A stretch of 64,000 nucleotides of DNA from Isoetes taiwanensis (Eukaryota > Streptophyta > Lycopodiopsida > Isoetales > Isoetaceae): contig JAJEKV010000004.1 of NCBI GenBank assembly GCA_021234155.1, positions 13,606,716-13,670,715 of the forward strand. Direction: 5' to 3'. Both the position numbers and the translations under genes were made by a program. Positions 9,596 to 21,295 of this stretch are shown here, in pieces. The stretch's first letter is position 1, and each line of letters opens with the position of its first letter. The notes beneath the pieces were generated by a model. That model did not search any database, was not told where the DNA came from, and was given only the letters and a program-made list of their open reading frames with translations.

Positions 9596-11737
9596 ATGAC
9601 AAGATCCAGTCGCAGCCCGCCAAAACGTGCTTCTGGTGCTTCTACCATAGTTCATGGTGGAATTGGCAAAGAATATGCTGCAAATTCTCCCAGAATGAGT
9701 GTACATGATGCACACAAGATGGCTCGTGAGGGTGCTCTTTCGGCTCCTGAGAGTTTAGTCTCTTCGGTGCATCTCAATCCTTTAGTGTTGCCCAACATGT
9801 CTTCTAATGGCATGAGTGTGGCCGCCTCAATTGAGACAGGAGCTCCATCTTCTTCCTCGTCTCAGTTACTTGCTCCAGTGTCCATCCCGACTGTAGTTGC
9901 AGCAACTACAGTTCGCGCTGCTGCCCACACGTCTGGTGAGACTGGAAGCCGTGTTGTGCCATTGGAAAACTCTTCCGAGAGTGTCATACCTCCAACGTAC
10001 GTTGGAGGTTCCTCGGACCAGGTGGTGCGCTCTGGCCAGTTAGCACCTCCAACACTCGTTGGAGGCTCTGGGGTTCAGGCAAGACCCTCTTCGTCTGCCG
10101 AAGTTGCTGCTGAGCTACTAGCTCCTCCGACACAGGTTGGAAGTCCCTCATATCAATTCAGACCTCATGTGCCTGTAGAGTGCTCCTCTGGACTGGCTGC
10201 ACCTAATAGTGTTGCACGGGCGGCACCTCCAACACAGGTTGGAAGTTCCTTGGTGCGGACTACTTCTACAGGTAGTGCTCGGGTGGTGGTGCAACCTCCA
10301 CAAACTGGTGTACGTCCAACACACGTTGGAGGTTCCTCAGGGCAGGAGGAGTTTCCCCCTCTTCCCCCACGGCAGCCTGGGGCGACATCCTCTTCCATCC
10401 CCCGAGCTGCATCGACCACACCTTGGAGATCATCTGATACAGTTGCTCGAGTTACAGGTGTCCGGTTCTCTGAGTGGCTTTGCAAGGGCCTGGCGACTCC
10501 CGCCACCTCGGCTCGTGTCTCAGAGGCCATTGCCACCATGGTGGATAATAACAGGAAGGAAGTTGTGTCCTATCTCCAGCAATTGCAAGCTAAGCAAGAC
10601 TCTATGGATGTCCAGCTCCCATCAGACGAAATTTTTTATGAGGTTCAGGAGTGCAGGAACTTTTGAGCGTTTTGGGGCTCCAGTGGTGCAGATTAGCCAT
10701 GAGGATCATCGACGACATGTGGAGCAGTTGGTTGCGTGTTCCGTGGTCTGCCACTTCACTGGCCCTTTCCTGGATTTGAAGCGCGTGGGATCTTGGCTGT
10801 CTGGGCACCTTCACAAGCTAGGGCTTCCTGCTTATCAATCTATCAAGCTTGTGGCAAAAGATCAACGTTGCTTTCTTTTGATGTTTGAATCTCCTGAACC
10901 GGCTGCACAACTCATAGAACGAGAGGTGTTGATCCTCTCTGGAAACACTTCTTGCTCTATCAACAATATGTTCCTGGATCATTTCCAGCTAAGCCAGATG
11001 CCTTACGTGCCCCCTTTTGGTTTGCTATCGAAGATTTTCCTCCAGAGTTACAGGATTCCAAGTTCATTTCTGCCATTGCTAATGAGATTGGACTCCATTT
11101 GCAACACTCCATAACCAACGGCATCACCAAGGTTTGCGTGGCAAGGCCCATTCACCGTGATTTGCCTCAAACAATTGTTGTCCAAAGCGGGTCCATGTTC
11201 TTTCCATTTAAGCTGTCCTTGTTGAATGGTCCTGAGCTAGCTCTCATGTTTCCCGAAGCCCCTCTCTTTGCTCAATATTGCAAGGTTCACCAACAGGATT
11301 CTCCATCTGCTCCTCCGGGTCCATCTGCTCCTCCGGCACTCCATGCTCCTAGATCAGCTCCCACCTCAATGGATATCTCACACGTCCCTGTGCCTGTGAT
11401 TGCCCCCCCTGCTCTTCCAGTTGCAGCTCCTCTACCTCAGTCTCTGGATCACCAAATGTTGAGACTGGCTGAAATCCAGAGATCGCAAGAGCAAATTGAA
11501 GAGGTTCGTGGGCAGTATATGGACATTGATCGGCGTGGCATCCACCCACCACCTAAACATCCACCGGCTCTTCGTCAACCACGAAAGTCAGCTAAGGGAT
11601 CTAATTCCTCTGCATCCCAGCCCTCAGCTCCTGCTTCAGGTAGCACTGCCCCTCCCATTGCATCCCGTGGTGGTCGCTTTGATCCACTTCAGTGGGCTGA
11701 TTTGGTGGATGAGGTTACTGCCATGCCAGGTGCCTAG
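9596..11737 (+). pseudogene. LINE ORF1 (nucleic-acid-binding, DUF4283-like), frameshifted
   Basis: ORF1 proteins of plant L1 elements bind element RNA and form the RNP. Coding moves through three frames: 9596-10666, about 10650-10960, then 10952-11737, so at least two indels are present. The N-terminal third (9980-10340) is low-complexity and carries five copies of a PPTxVGG/S peptide encoded by palindromic DNA. The middle has a DUF4283-like stretch (around 10670-10930) followed by 'PFWFAIEDFPPELQD', which resembles the 'vWVrl.glP.e' step of that family. The C-terminal part (11290-11737) is rich in Pro/Ala/Ser. No CCHC knuckle was seen. Start codon: 9590 (MEM) and 9596 are both possible. Confidence 0.75.
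9989..10332 (+). repeat. Five dispersed palindromic repeats inside LINE ORF1
   Basis: Copies start at 9989, 10046, 10124, 10226 and 10313, spaced 57-102 bp apart. The first, CCTCCAACGTACGTTGGAGG, is a perfect 20-bp palindrome. The others keep CC(T/G)CC.AC and GTTGGA(A/G)G arms around four variable bases. Each encodes PPTxVGG/S. Confidence 0.85.
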
Positions 11738-11802
11738 GAAATATCCTCAAGTTCCCTTGCGACACCAGTGGTCTCATCTGAATTGGCCCCATCATAAGAT
11801 CA

Positions 11803-14800
11803 ATGCGGTTAGTCTCATGGAATGTTCAGGGGGTAGCCTCCTCCCCCCTCAAGCGGAGTCGTATTTCTTTTCACTTATCTAGATTGGATGCTCAGTTTAT
11901 ATGTCTTCAAGAGATAAGTGTCGTAAGGGAGACATATCAAAGCTTGCAGACATGATTGGTCGTAGGTTTAATGTCCTTATCGCAGCAGCTGATTCTGCCA
12001 GTGCAGGGGTCGTGATAGCATGGCTTCCTTCCTTGCCAGTCGTCTTTACTCAGGCTGATCGCTTTGGTCGTTGGGCCCTAATTGTATGGCAGGAGCAAGG
12101 GGTTAAATATGGTCTAATTAATGTTTATGCCCACAATAGACCTCATCAGAGAGCTTCACTGTGGGCCTCTTTGCGAGGGAAGATACTCAGCTTGGGCTGC
12201 CACATTTCATGGCTTCTTGTTGGGGATCTCAATATGGTGGAAGTGGAGTCTGATCGGTTGGGGGCGACCTCTACAGTGGTGTCTGGTTTTGAACGCCAGC
12301 AGTGGCTTCGTCTACTCCATGACTGCAACCTCTCGGAGATTGATGGTGAAGGTGCCTTCACTTGGTGCAATGGTCAAGTTGGTGGGGGTCGCGCAAGCTC
12401 TCGGTTGGATAGAGCTTATTGGAATGCAGATATAGTTGCGGCACTTCCAGGTCTCTTTCGTCTCTGTCTCAGAGATAACTCAGTTTCAGACCACCATCTG
12501 CAATTCATTTCAGACGAGCCACTGCAGCAGCGGCGGCCTGGAAGGACGTGTTTTCGCTTGAACGTGAAGTTCTTAAAGGATGCTGACTTTCAAGAAGGTT
12601 GCAAGAATACTTGGACAACTGCCTTCAACCGACGTCGAGGTATGACTGGCATAGTGGATGCAATTGCGACAGTCAAGGGTTTTGCCAAAGAGTGGGGTCG
12701 AGAGTCTGCAGCAGCAGGTCGTGCTTTACTGAACACTTTGTATCAGGATCTGCTCCATTCTCGACAGGGACATCTTCCAGGTGTTCATGATCGTGATATT
12801 TTGGCACAGATCCAAGCATTGGAGGAGGAGCAAATTCAGCAAGCAAAGATGAAGGCAGGTCTACAGTGGTTTCGTGATGGAGACCGTTGTACGGGTTTCT
12901 TTTTTCGTGCAGCTAAGAGGCGTCGCATGACATCAACCATGTCCTCATTGCTTTTGCCGAATGGTTCGATGCTAACAACGCCGACTGAACTTAGACAGCA
13001 TCTGCATAACCACTTCCAGACGTTTTTTGCTGAGAAACATCATCCCTTTCAATCAGAAATGCAAGATGCTGTTTTATCTAGGATTTCCCCCATCATCTCT
13101 GGTGAGCAATGCGAGTCAATAGAGGCGGCTATGACAGCTGATGATTTAGGTTGTGATCTTTGAGGCGAAAAAGAGGCAAATGCCCAGGTTTGGATGGTTT
13201 GCCAATTGAGTTCTTCCAGGAGTATTGGGAATGGCTGGAGCCAGATGTGTATGATGCTTTCTGTGACTTTCGGCGGTCCACTGCTTTGGATAGAATTCTA
13301 AATACAGGTGCCATCTCACTCATCCCCAAGGTCAAGGATCCTCAGACGATTTCAGATTGGCGGCCCATTACCTTATTGTCGTCCGTATACAAGATCTTTG
13401 CTAAGGCTTTTGCAGAGCGGGTAAAGGACATCTTGGCAGAGTCCATCTCAACAACCAAGTCAGGTTTTCTTCCAAAACGGTGCATTTTGAATAATGTTGC
13501 GGCTGCTTACGAGGGAATTTATTGGGCACGGAGGCAAAACCTTCCAGTTGTATACTTTAAGCTTGATTTTGCAAAAGTTTATGATGATTGTCATTTGGGA
13601 ATTCATCTTACCCATTTGTATGCCGAGGCGGGATTTGGGAATAATTCACATCAGATATTATGAAGCTGCATATCTCTGCTCGGGCGACTGTCCTATTCCA
13701 TGGTGAGCCATCACATGCCTTTTCACTCGGTCGTGGTATTCGCCAGGGATGCCCTTTAGCACCATTGCTTTTCACAATTGTTCTTGAGAGGCTTTGTCAC
13801 GATTATTCACCATTGCAACGACGGAGGGACTTCTCCATGGTCTTGCAATGGAGGGCCCGGCACACAAGAGGTTTGCAATCAATATGCAGACGACACGTTC
13901 CTCTTCCTAGTCACTAATGATGAGAATCTTGCTGCTGCCAAAATGCTTTTAGAATCTTTTTCACTGGCTTTCGGTGTTCTTGTGGGGTGGCGTATGTACG
14001 CTTTTGTGGACATTGGATAATCCGGCTCCGGCATGTGTTCACGATTATCCATGGAAATTACTTGCGCATGGACAGGCCATCAAGTTGTTGGGGATTCCAG
14101 TTGGCATCCATGTTACTATGGGAGCTGCATGGGAGGAGATCATTAGGGGTTTGGAGAAGCACACATTCGGTGGTCCTTTGCTAAGTTGTCTCTTATGGTC
14201 GCATTACAGTGGCCAAGTCAGTCCTTAGTAGTACCCATGTTTATATGGCATCCTTACTGCTAGCACCACAGATCAAAGTCCATGAGCTCATTGCAATAGT
14301 TTGGAACTTTATTTGGGCAGGTACTGAGGAAGGTGCTGTGGTTAAGGTGGCTTGGTCGAAGTGCATCCTTCCAAAATGGGAAGGTGGTCTGGGTATGATG
14401 GACTTCTTACTGCAGAGCAAAGTGCTTATTTCAAAGTTCATTTGGAGACTCCTGAATGGTGGGGATGACTCTCCTGGTTCACGCCTTCTTAGACAAGCTC
14501 TTGGTCACTGTATCCCTCTAGGCAAGAAGGCTGTCAAACCAGTCCTACCTTGAGCTTTATTTCAGACTCTGCAGCCTTTTCCAAGAGCTTCTCCATTTTT
14601 GCGTGGCTTATTGGTAGCATGGGAGGCAGTCAAACATCTTTTCTGGCCATGCCCCTCTATCCACACCCTATTGGAGACTCCATGGTGGTGGGCACCACTG
14701 CCTCCAGACCCCTTAGCACCTCCATTGGCAGCCTCAGTTCATCCCCTTACACAGAGACGATGGGTTCTTGCAGGTGTTGTCACTATTCAAGCATGGTATG

Positions 14801-15274
14801 AGGAGGGTCGCCTACTGTCTTGGCCTGAATTTCAGGCAAAGTTCCTGCTCTCTCGCTGGGATGTATCTCTATGGGAGAAGGTCGCAGAAAATTTGCCTCT
14901 TATAGTGCAAGTTGGTGTTGCTGAAAGGGTGCCATGGGACTGTCATGAAAATATTCACAAAGGCAAGCAATTTGTCAGATCAGTATATCGCCTTCTTTTA
15001 GCACCACAACCCCTCCAGTTGCCAGATGGGTGGCATCTACATGTTCCACAGCCCACTTTGTCTCGTACATGGCGATGGCTTTGGGATAGGTTGCTCCACC
15101 CTAAAGTCTCTGTACTGTGGTGGCAGATTATCCACAGGTGCCTGCGGGTTAATGCCTTTCGACATCGCTATGATCCTCGCATATCTGCAGTATGCCCGCT
15201 CTGTCTTTCGAGCGTTGAGACTCTTGAGCATTGTCTCTTTGATTGTCCTGAGGTTCAACCAGCATGGTCCTGGC
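11803..15274 (+). pseudogene. LINE ORF2: endonuclease, reverse transcriptase, zf-RVT (main part)
   Basis: ORF2 supplies the nicking endonuclease and reverse transcriptase for target-primed insertion. The start ATG at 11803 opens MRLVSWNVQG, the usual first motif of the endonuclease domain. A frameshift near 11950 moves to the frame of 11901-13163, with 'LVGDLNMVE', 'SSRLDRAYWN' and 'SVSDHHLQFI' completing the endonuclease. The RT domain runs about 13160-14200 with 'GKCPGLDGLPIEFFQ', 'DWRPITLLSSVYKI', 'FKLDFAKVYDD', 'GIRQGCPLAPLLF' and the catalytic YADD at about 13882-13893. At least five frame changes or stops disrupt it. The zf-RVT CPLCLSSVETLEHCLFDCPE sits at 15195-15255. The gypsy element interrupts the codon after AWSW. 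Confidence 0.88.
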
Positions 15275-17020
15275 TGTTGCCCCCAAAGGGCAACATACTA
15301 ATTGATTGGTTTGTTTGCTAGAGTTAGGGAGACTTGGTAGTCAACATTGGTGTGAAGGTCAAGGGATCTTTATCTTCAAGGTCAACTCTCATAAGAAATG
15401 CTCCATTTGAGGTCAAAGGATGCTTATAAGGTTTTGGGTAAGAAGTTTGGAAGATACCTTTTTGAAGATTGGAAGCTAGAGTTTGGAAGACCCCATGGTA
15501 AACTAGAATCTTTTGCCCCTAAATTATTCCCCGTTACATTTCTCCATGCCCTCTCTCATTTTTTGCCTTGATTCCTCAACCCCACTCTCATTCTATCACA
15601 AACTCCTTTCTATTTCATATGCCATTCTACTTTTTGCCCTTTCCTTTGGAAAATAAATTCTATGTCAAAACCCTAGGTGAATAACCTAGGTATCATTCTA
15701 GATGCCATAAGGATGCCATATGCCACGTGGCAAGGCCAGATATGCTCCCAACCTTTTGGAGGGCATCCTCAAAGATTCCTAGAAGATCCCAAAAAAACCA
15801 AAGGTTCATTTTCCCACTTACACCATTGAAAATTGAATTTTTAAAAGGCCGGAATCTCCAAATATACTCGAAAGATGCTCGCGAGATTCCCTCCACGAAC
15901 CCTAAAATTAGAAAACTCATTCGAATCGGCCAGGGGCCTCTGTTTCTGCCTTAAATTCCTCCCGAATCTTCTCTTCCCGCCTCTTAGCTATCAAACAAAC
16001 CCATAATCAAAGCCTAAGATTCTGGATCCATAAAAATTTGAAAATATAACTGGGGTGATCGACACAGAGAATTTTTGAAGGCCCAGACGCATCAAACCTC
16101 GACATTGATACATGCTGAGCATGATCTGAAGACGTTCTTGAAGTTTCTGAGTGTTCCACGGTTTAATCTGAGAAGATTGGACTGATACTATTGATTTGAT
16201 ACTATTATTGACCTCCTGAACTACATTATTGATTGATATATGTTCCTAAGATCCTTATTCACCTTGTATTACCTTCATATCAATGAAAATTGATTGCCAA
16301 GTATTCAAAAAGTCTACTGTCATGATCCTTTAGCATTTTTGCATCACAAACATTTTTACAGAAAAGAATTCCCCTATTTTTTCTTGCATAAGACCATTTG
16401 CACTTAGTATCCCTATTTATTTGCACCTGTGTGCATAAAAATTTCAAAAAAAATCCATCTCAGACTCGAGTTACCATTTTTTGCATTCTGTCTGATACAA
16501 ACCCAGACTGATATCTACAAAACAGTGCCAAAAAAAAGTTTTAGAGATTCAAATTATGATTTGACAGCATGCACCTTACCTTTGAAGTCTATAGGGCATC
16601 CTAGTTTTGGAATTTCTTTAAATTTCAACCTACAACTCAAGTTACAAAACCCTGAGCTCTGTTTGCAATGTTGACTGGTATTGACCAAAAATTGACCCAA
16701 CTTTGAGATCGAATATCTCACAAATCAAGACTCAGACTTGGTCAAGATCTTTACCTTTGCTTGCCTACAACTTTTCTGAGTAAGTCACAGTCATCTGACC
16801 TTGGAAATCGATCTGCATACGAGATCTGTGTCGATTTGAGCAAGGAGTCCAAAATCCAGAATTGGGAAAGGTATGAAAACTCTATAACTTAGCTTTTTCT
16901 TTGGAAAATTCTTGTGTAGATTGATCACCTTAAGTGATCTGGAGGTTCTAACCCCAATTTGAGTGAAAACTCAAGTTGGCTTCTTGTGTTTGACTCTCTA
17001 GGCCAGGTTGAGGGTCAACA
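15275..17020 (+). repeat. Gypsy 5' LTR (1,746 bp)
   Basis: The LTR starts TGTTGCCCCC and ends GGGTCAACA, with TGTTG/CAACA terminal inverted bases. It is nearly identical to 23245-24992; by eye I count about 15 substitutions and a couple of single-base indels. It contains a palindromic G-box-like site TGCCACGTGGCA at about 15720. Short ORFs occurring identically in both LTRs are not genes. Confidence 0.96.
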
Positions 17021-17023
17021 TCT

Positions 17024-17041
17024 TGGAGGTTCTACCGAGAT
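17024..17041 (+). promoter_or_regulatory. Primer binding site complementary to tRNA-Gln 3' end
   Basis: TGGAGGTTCTACCGAGAT lies 3 bp after the 5' LTR. Its complement, ATCTCGGTAGAACCTCCA, fits the 3' end of a plant tRNA-Gln (5' acceptor GGTTCTA pairs with TAGAACC, plus discriminator and CCA). The tRNA assignment is from memory of the acceptor stem. Confidence 0.7.
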
Positions 17042-17061
17042 CTTCATGGATCTCAGAACTC

Positions 17062-18192
17062 ATGGCTCCAAAGCAAAAATTTCCAGCAGAATCACAACCA
17101 TTGGAAGATATTGATGTACCAGATCATTGCAGAGAGAGGCCATTGCCTTCAAGCTTCTCAGCTAGCTTACTTCAGAACATGCCATACCAGTTTGAGTTGA
17201 ATGTCCTTGTTCCCTTGCCTACCTTTGATTCCAGTATGAGTGCTAACCACTTTTTGAGAATATTTGAAGACTATTACAGGGATTATGGTTTCAAGAAAGG
17301 ATGCAAGCTTTCAGAATTTGAAAAATGTTTCAAAGATGAGAGTGAAGCTGGTGCTTGGTTAACCTATGAGAAGTTGATGGGTACCACCTCATGGGATGAA
17401 CTTGTCAAGAAGTTTCTGGATAGATTTGATAAGTTAGCTGCTCCACAAGATTTGGTTAATGAATTGCAAGGTTTTTCTATATATGCATGAGAAAGTGTGA
17501 ACCAGTACAAGGAAAGGTTTAGTACATTCATGAGCAGATGTCAAAAAGCACAAATCACCATCCCAACTCTGTTTTTAGTTACTGCTTTTATTAATGGTCT
17601 ACAAAGAAGACCAGATATCCAAAGAAAATTGCTCAAAATCCAAGCTGCTGAAGGGTTTGATTCCATATACAAAGTCTTTGCCAAAACCACTGATCTAACC
17701 CAGATGCTTTCTACTTTGCCTGATAAGCACCATGTTCCTCCTCATAACCATGACCCGTTTTATCCTGATGTTACTGATGCACATTATGATCATCCCCCTT
17801 CTATTCCAGTCTATGCCATACAAAAAGAGAAAAAGAAATCTAAAGAGGAGGAAGCCAATTCTCAAGTTGCAGAGGTCAAGTCAGACCTATCCAAGGTTAC
17901 TGAAGCCTTAGCAGAAATAACCAAACAATTGGTTGAACTCAAGGCTGCAAGAACAGGTAAAACTTACCCTGAATGTATTCATTGCAATAGGAATTCTCAC
18001 CCATCAGAAATATGCTATTGGCAGGTGTGCCCCAAATGTAATAGAAAAGGCCACTTTGGAAAGGAATGTCCTGTTTGTTCTTTTTGTAAAGAAGTTGGCC
18101 ATACTGATGCTAGGTGTGCTGTTAAGGAATATTTTGCTAAACAGGAAAAGGAGAAGAGACCAGAGTCTAAACCCCCGCGTGAGATTCTTTGA
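17062..18192 (+). pseudogene. Gypsy gag with three CCHC knuckles; one in-frame stop
   Basis: Gag is the structural capsid/nucleocapsid polyprotein. The ATG at 17062 opens MAPKQKF. A retrotransposon-gag domain follows (17220-17640, with 'FEDYYRDYGFKKG', 'GAWLTYEKLMGTTSWDELVKKF' type content) and then a Lys/Glu-rich linker. Three consecutive CCHC knuckles end the protein: CIHCNRNSHPSEIC (17975), CPKCNRKGHFGKEC (18029) and CSFCKEVGHTDARC (18077). A single in-frame TGA at 17488-17490 breaks an otherwise open frame. Triple knuckles are more than the one or two usual for plant gypsy gags. Confidence 0.88.
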
Positions 18193-18569
18193 ACCAAGCA
18201 TCTCTATAAGATTTATTCAAGCTACGTGAAGTTCCTAAATCTGAAGAAGTCATGGTGGTGCAAACTAGAAGCATGAATGAAGCTCAAGTACATGCTGAAC
18301 CAAGTAGGCATTCTCTTTGCCGGGCTTGTGCCACCGTGATGGAATCACCTTTCGGATCATAGCTCCACCCCTCAGCAAAAATATGGTAAGAAAGATCAAG
18401 ACCTCGATGAGGTTGATGTTTTGCTTAAAAATTCCAAGGTGAGTGTGGATCTCTTTACTTTATTAAAGATTGCACCTAGTTACAGGAAAAGGGTACTTCA
18501 ACAAACCAATGGTGAGGTATTAAATGCTTGTGTGAATTTTATCGATGCCATCGACCTTATTCTAGCACA

Positions 18570-18840
18570 ATGATGAAGAAGACCCCGGAGCATTTACATG
18601 TTCAATTTGCTCTAGGAGGGTATACCTTTTCTAATGTGTTACTTGATGGGGTTCTCCCTAAATATTATGCCATACCATATTATGAAGAAGTGTGGTTTTG
18701 AGGTGGATAAGAAAGCTTCTATGCTATTAAAATCTTTTTTATAATGCTAAGATTTCTCTGTTGGTGTGGTGACTAAAGTGCACATTATCTACGAAGGCAT
18801 AAGCGTAGCTGCTAACTTTATTGTGGTGGCTTTTGAAGAT
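18570..18840 (+). pseudogene. Retropepsin remnant
   Basis: A stretch reading 'VQFALGGYTFSNVLLDGV' (about 18600-18655) followed by hydrophobic residues resembles the aspartic-protease active-site strand. In Tat/Athila elements this strand has the form L(V/L)DGGSSVNIM rather than DTG. Stops and frameshifts follow at once. It sits between gag and the RNase H, as expected for protease. Confidence 0.55.
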
Positions 18841-19560
18841 ATAGGAGATGAATCGATATCTATGACTTCTGCTAGGAAGGAGATGGTTAGCCTTGTGGAT
18901 GCGGTCGGGTCGGTCTCAAGGGAGATGTACCATCTCCAATGGCTCTCGACCGCTACAATTTATAACCAAGAGGGCTCCTATGATTCCAAGGAAGAGGTAC
19001 ATTTTATTAAAGAAATGTTAATTGAAGAACCCTTGGGATCTTACAGGATAAAAAAGGCAAGATCAGTGAGTTATGAAATGATTCCCCTCATTATGGAATG
19101 TGCACTCCCCAGCAGACAAGGCCCATCAGGACTCTTATGGTTTGATGGAGGTATTTCTAAAAAACTAAATATTGCATCATCTGCAGCTATTCTTAAAGAT
19201 TCCTCTCATAAACTTTTAGCTAAAGTGGGAAGAATCTTCCCCCAAATTACATCTAATGCAGCAGAATATAAGGCTTTGATTGCAGGTCTTCAGGAAGCCA
19301 AAGCTATGGATATTACCAACATCCACATTTTTGGTGACTCACAATTGATTTGCAGGCAAGTCTCAGGAGATTACCAAACAAAAAATGCAGATATGGAGCT
19401 CCTAAAAAAACAAGTAATGGGAGTACTTTCGAGTTTTGTTTCATGGGAGATTACTCACATACCAAGAGAAGAAAATGTGGAAGCTGATGCTCTATGTAGA
19501 GAAACTCTCATGTCACACCTGACTGAGGGAGCTATTCCAGAGGAAGACCTTGATGCTAAT
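18766..19560 (+). pseudogene. Additional archaeal-type RNase H domain (aRNH), upstream of RT
   Basis: Within the 390-codon open frame beginning at 18766, residues ~125-250 form a type-I RNase H fold of the archaeal/plant-Tat kind. The four acidic positions are D127 in WFDGG, E167 in NAAEYKAL, D191 in FGDSQLI and D241 in HIPREENVEADAL. All four are intact and the frame is open. In the Tat-lineage elements I know of, the extra aRNH lies after RT and its ordinary RNase H. Here it precedes RT in the same frame (RT begins near 19620). The function would be RNA removal or primer processing during reverse transcription. Confidence 0.82.
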
Positions 19561-20300
19561 GAGGTGAAGGCTCTTTGTCCTATCCTAACCATCAATGCAT
19601 CAGAGGAAAAAGATACTGAAGAGATTACTATCACAAAAAATGGTAAGACTAGAACCCTATTTGTTGGAGATCTGATTGAATATCAAGATAGAGAGAATAT
19701 ACAAATGTTCTTTGAAGAAAGGAAAGATGTATTTGCTTGGGATTATTCAGAGCTATCAGGTATCAAAACTGAGGTATGTCAATTTGAAATTAAGATTAAA
19801 GAAGGTTGTAAACCTGTTTTTCAAAAATTAAGAAGGATTAATGCCTCACTCATGGGACTAATTAAAGATGAATTGGATAAGATGTTGGATGCAGGTGTTA
19901 TTATTGAGATTATGTGGTGCTCTAAGGATTTGCATTGACTATCGAGACCTCAACAAAGCTACCATCAAAGATTGTTACCCTTTGCCTTTTTTAGAAGAGA
20001 TCTTATATACTGTAGCAGGTAAAGAGGTGTACTCATTTTTAGATGGGTTCTCAGGATTCAATCAGATTAGTATTACAGAAAAAGACCAACCCAAGACCTC
20101 TTTTATTACCCCTTGGGGAACTTATGCAATGAAAAGAATGCCTTTTGGACTAATGAATGCACCTGCTACTTTCCAGAGAGCCATGGATGTTATTTTTAGG
20201 CCTATGTCTCCTCAAGAATTCAGAGTTTATTTGGATGACCTTTGTTTAGGATCTCACCCTACTAATCATTTGGAATTGTTGGCAAAGATATGCTCTTTTG
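19560..20300 (+). pseudogene. Gypsy reverse transcriptase
   Basis: The N-terminal RT region (19680-19910: 'RKDVFAWDYSELSGI', 'DELDKMLDAGVI') is in frame with the aRNH. A frameshift at about 19912 leads to 'CIDYRDLNKATIKDCYPLP', 'FLDGFSGFNQI', 'MPFGLMNAPATFQRAMD' and the catalytic YLDD at about 20228-20239. The motifs are those of Ty3/gypsy RT, primed from the tRNA-Gln-type PBS. The frame is lost after LELLAK (20284). Confidence 0.9.
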
Positions 20301-21290
20301 TGTAGGGAATCGAGTCAACCTTAATCCAAAGAAATGTATTTTTTGCATCCAAAGGACAACTTTTTGGGACACGAGGTATCCAACAATGGTATACGGGTGG
20401 CACAAGAAAAGGTTGAAGCTCTCAAAAACTGGTGCCCCCAAAAACTTGAAGCAGGTCAAAAGTTTTATTGGCATGACTAGTTTTCTTAGGATGTATATTC
20501 CTAATTTTGCTCACATTATAAGTCCTATTTCTAAGCCGACAAGAATAGGCAGGATTTCCAAATCGAGAGCAAGTATGTTCTGTCACATGGTCATCGATTG
20601 CCAAGAGTCTTTTGAGTTGGTTATAAAGTCCATTTGTGAAGCAACTCTCCTAAAAAAAAACCAGATTTGGCCAAGCCATTTGAGGTCTACATTACTATTA
20701 CTAAAAGGCCATAGGCTTAGCTATTCAGGGACAAGCACACCATAGCTTTTGCCGGCCAAATAGTGGAGTTCAACTAAAGAAAAATACACCGAATGGAGAA
20801 AAGTCTGTCTTTGCTCTCATGTTTCTCATTGACGACAAGGTCATTTATTATTGAAGAGTTCAGTTCAAGTTTATATGAAGCAAAATCCAACAGGTTTGTT
20901 ATTTGGTAAGGCTACCTCTAAACCAAAAATTCAAAGGTGGGCTTGCAAGTTACAAACCTTTGATATTTCTATAAAAGAGTTACATCAAGTGAAGAGTCCC
21001 GATCTTTATTTACCTTATATTTTCTTTGACCATGAGGATGTAGTAGAAGTTGTTGATTTTGTGGATGCCTTAGCTTATTTACAGGCGAGATGATGATGAG
21101 CAGGCCAACAGATTGGCGACTACCTATAAAGAATTTTCTACAATTCAAGGAGATGCCCTCGGGATTGACCTCGAGCCAAAGCAAAAGGAGATTTAAAGAA
21201 AAGTGCAGGCAGTTCAAAATGATTAATGATGTTTTATGTAAAGTCAACAGGGATGGACTATTATTAAGGTGTGTCAATGAAGAAGAATCG
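20300..21290 (+). pseudogene. Decayed RT thumb and ordinary gypsy RNase H region
   Basis: Fragments in several frames keep the order of the RT-RNase H linker: 'LKQVKSFIGMTSFLRMYIPN' (20443-20500) is the typical connection segment, and 'KPKIQRWACKLQTFDI' (20918-20965) with 'VKSPDLYLPY' resembles the end of the gypsy RNase H domain. Internal acidic residues cannot be followed because of many frame changes. Its heavy decay contrasts with the open aRNH upstream. Confidence 0.65.
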
Positions 21291-21295
21291 CCTTG

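Noticed and set aside
15693-15954. Open frames on both strands within the LTRs, repeated at 23663-23924
   Set aside because: Identical in both LTRs and without similarity; non-coding LTR sequence.
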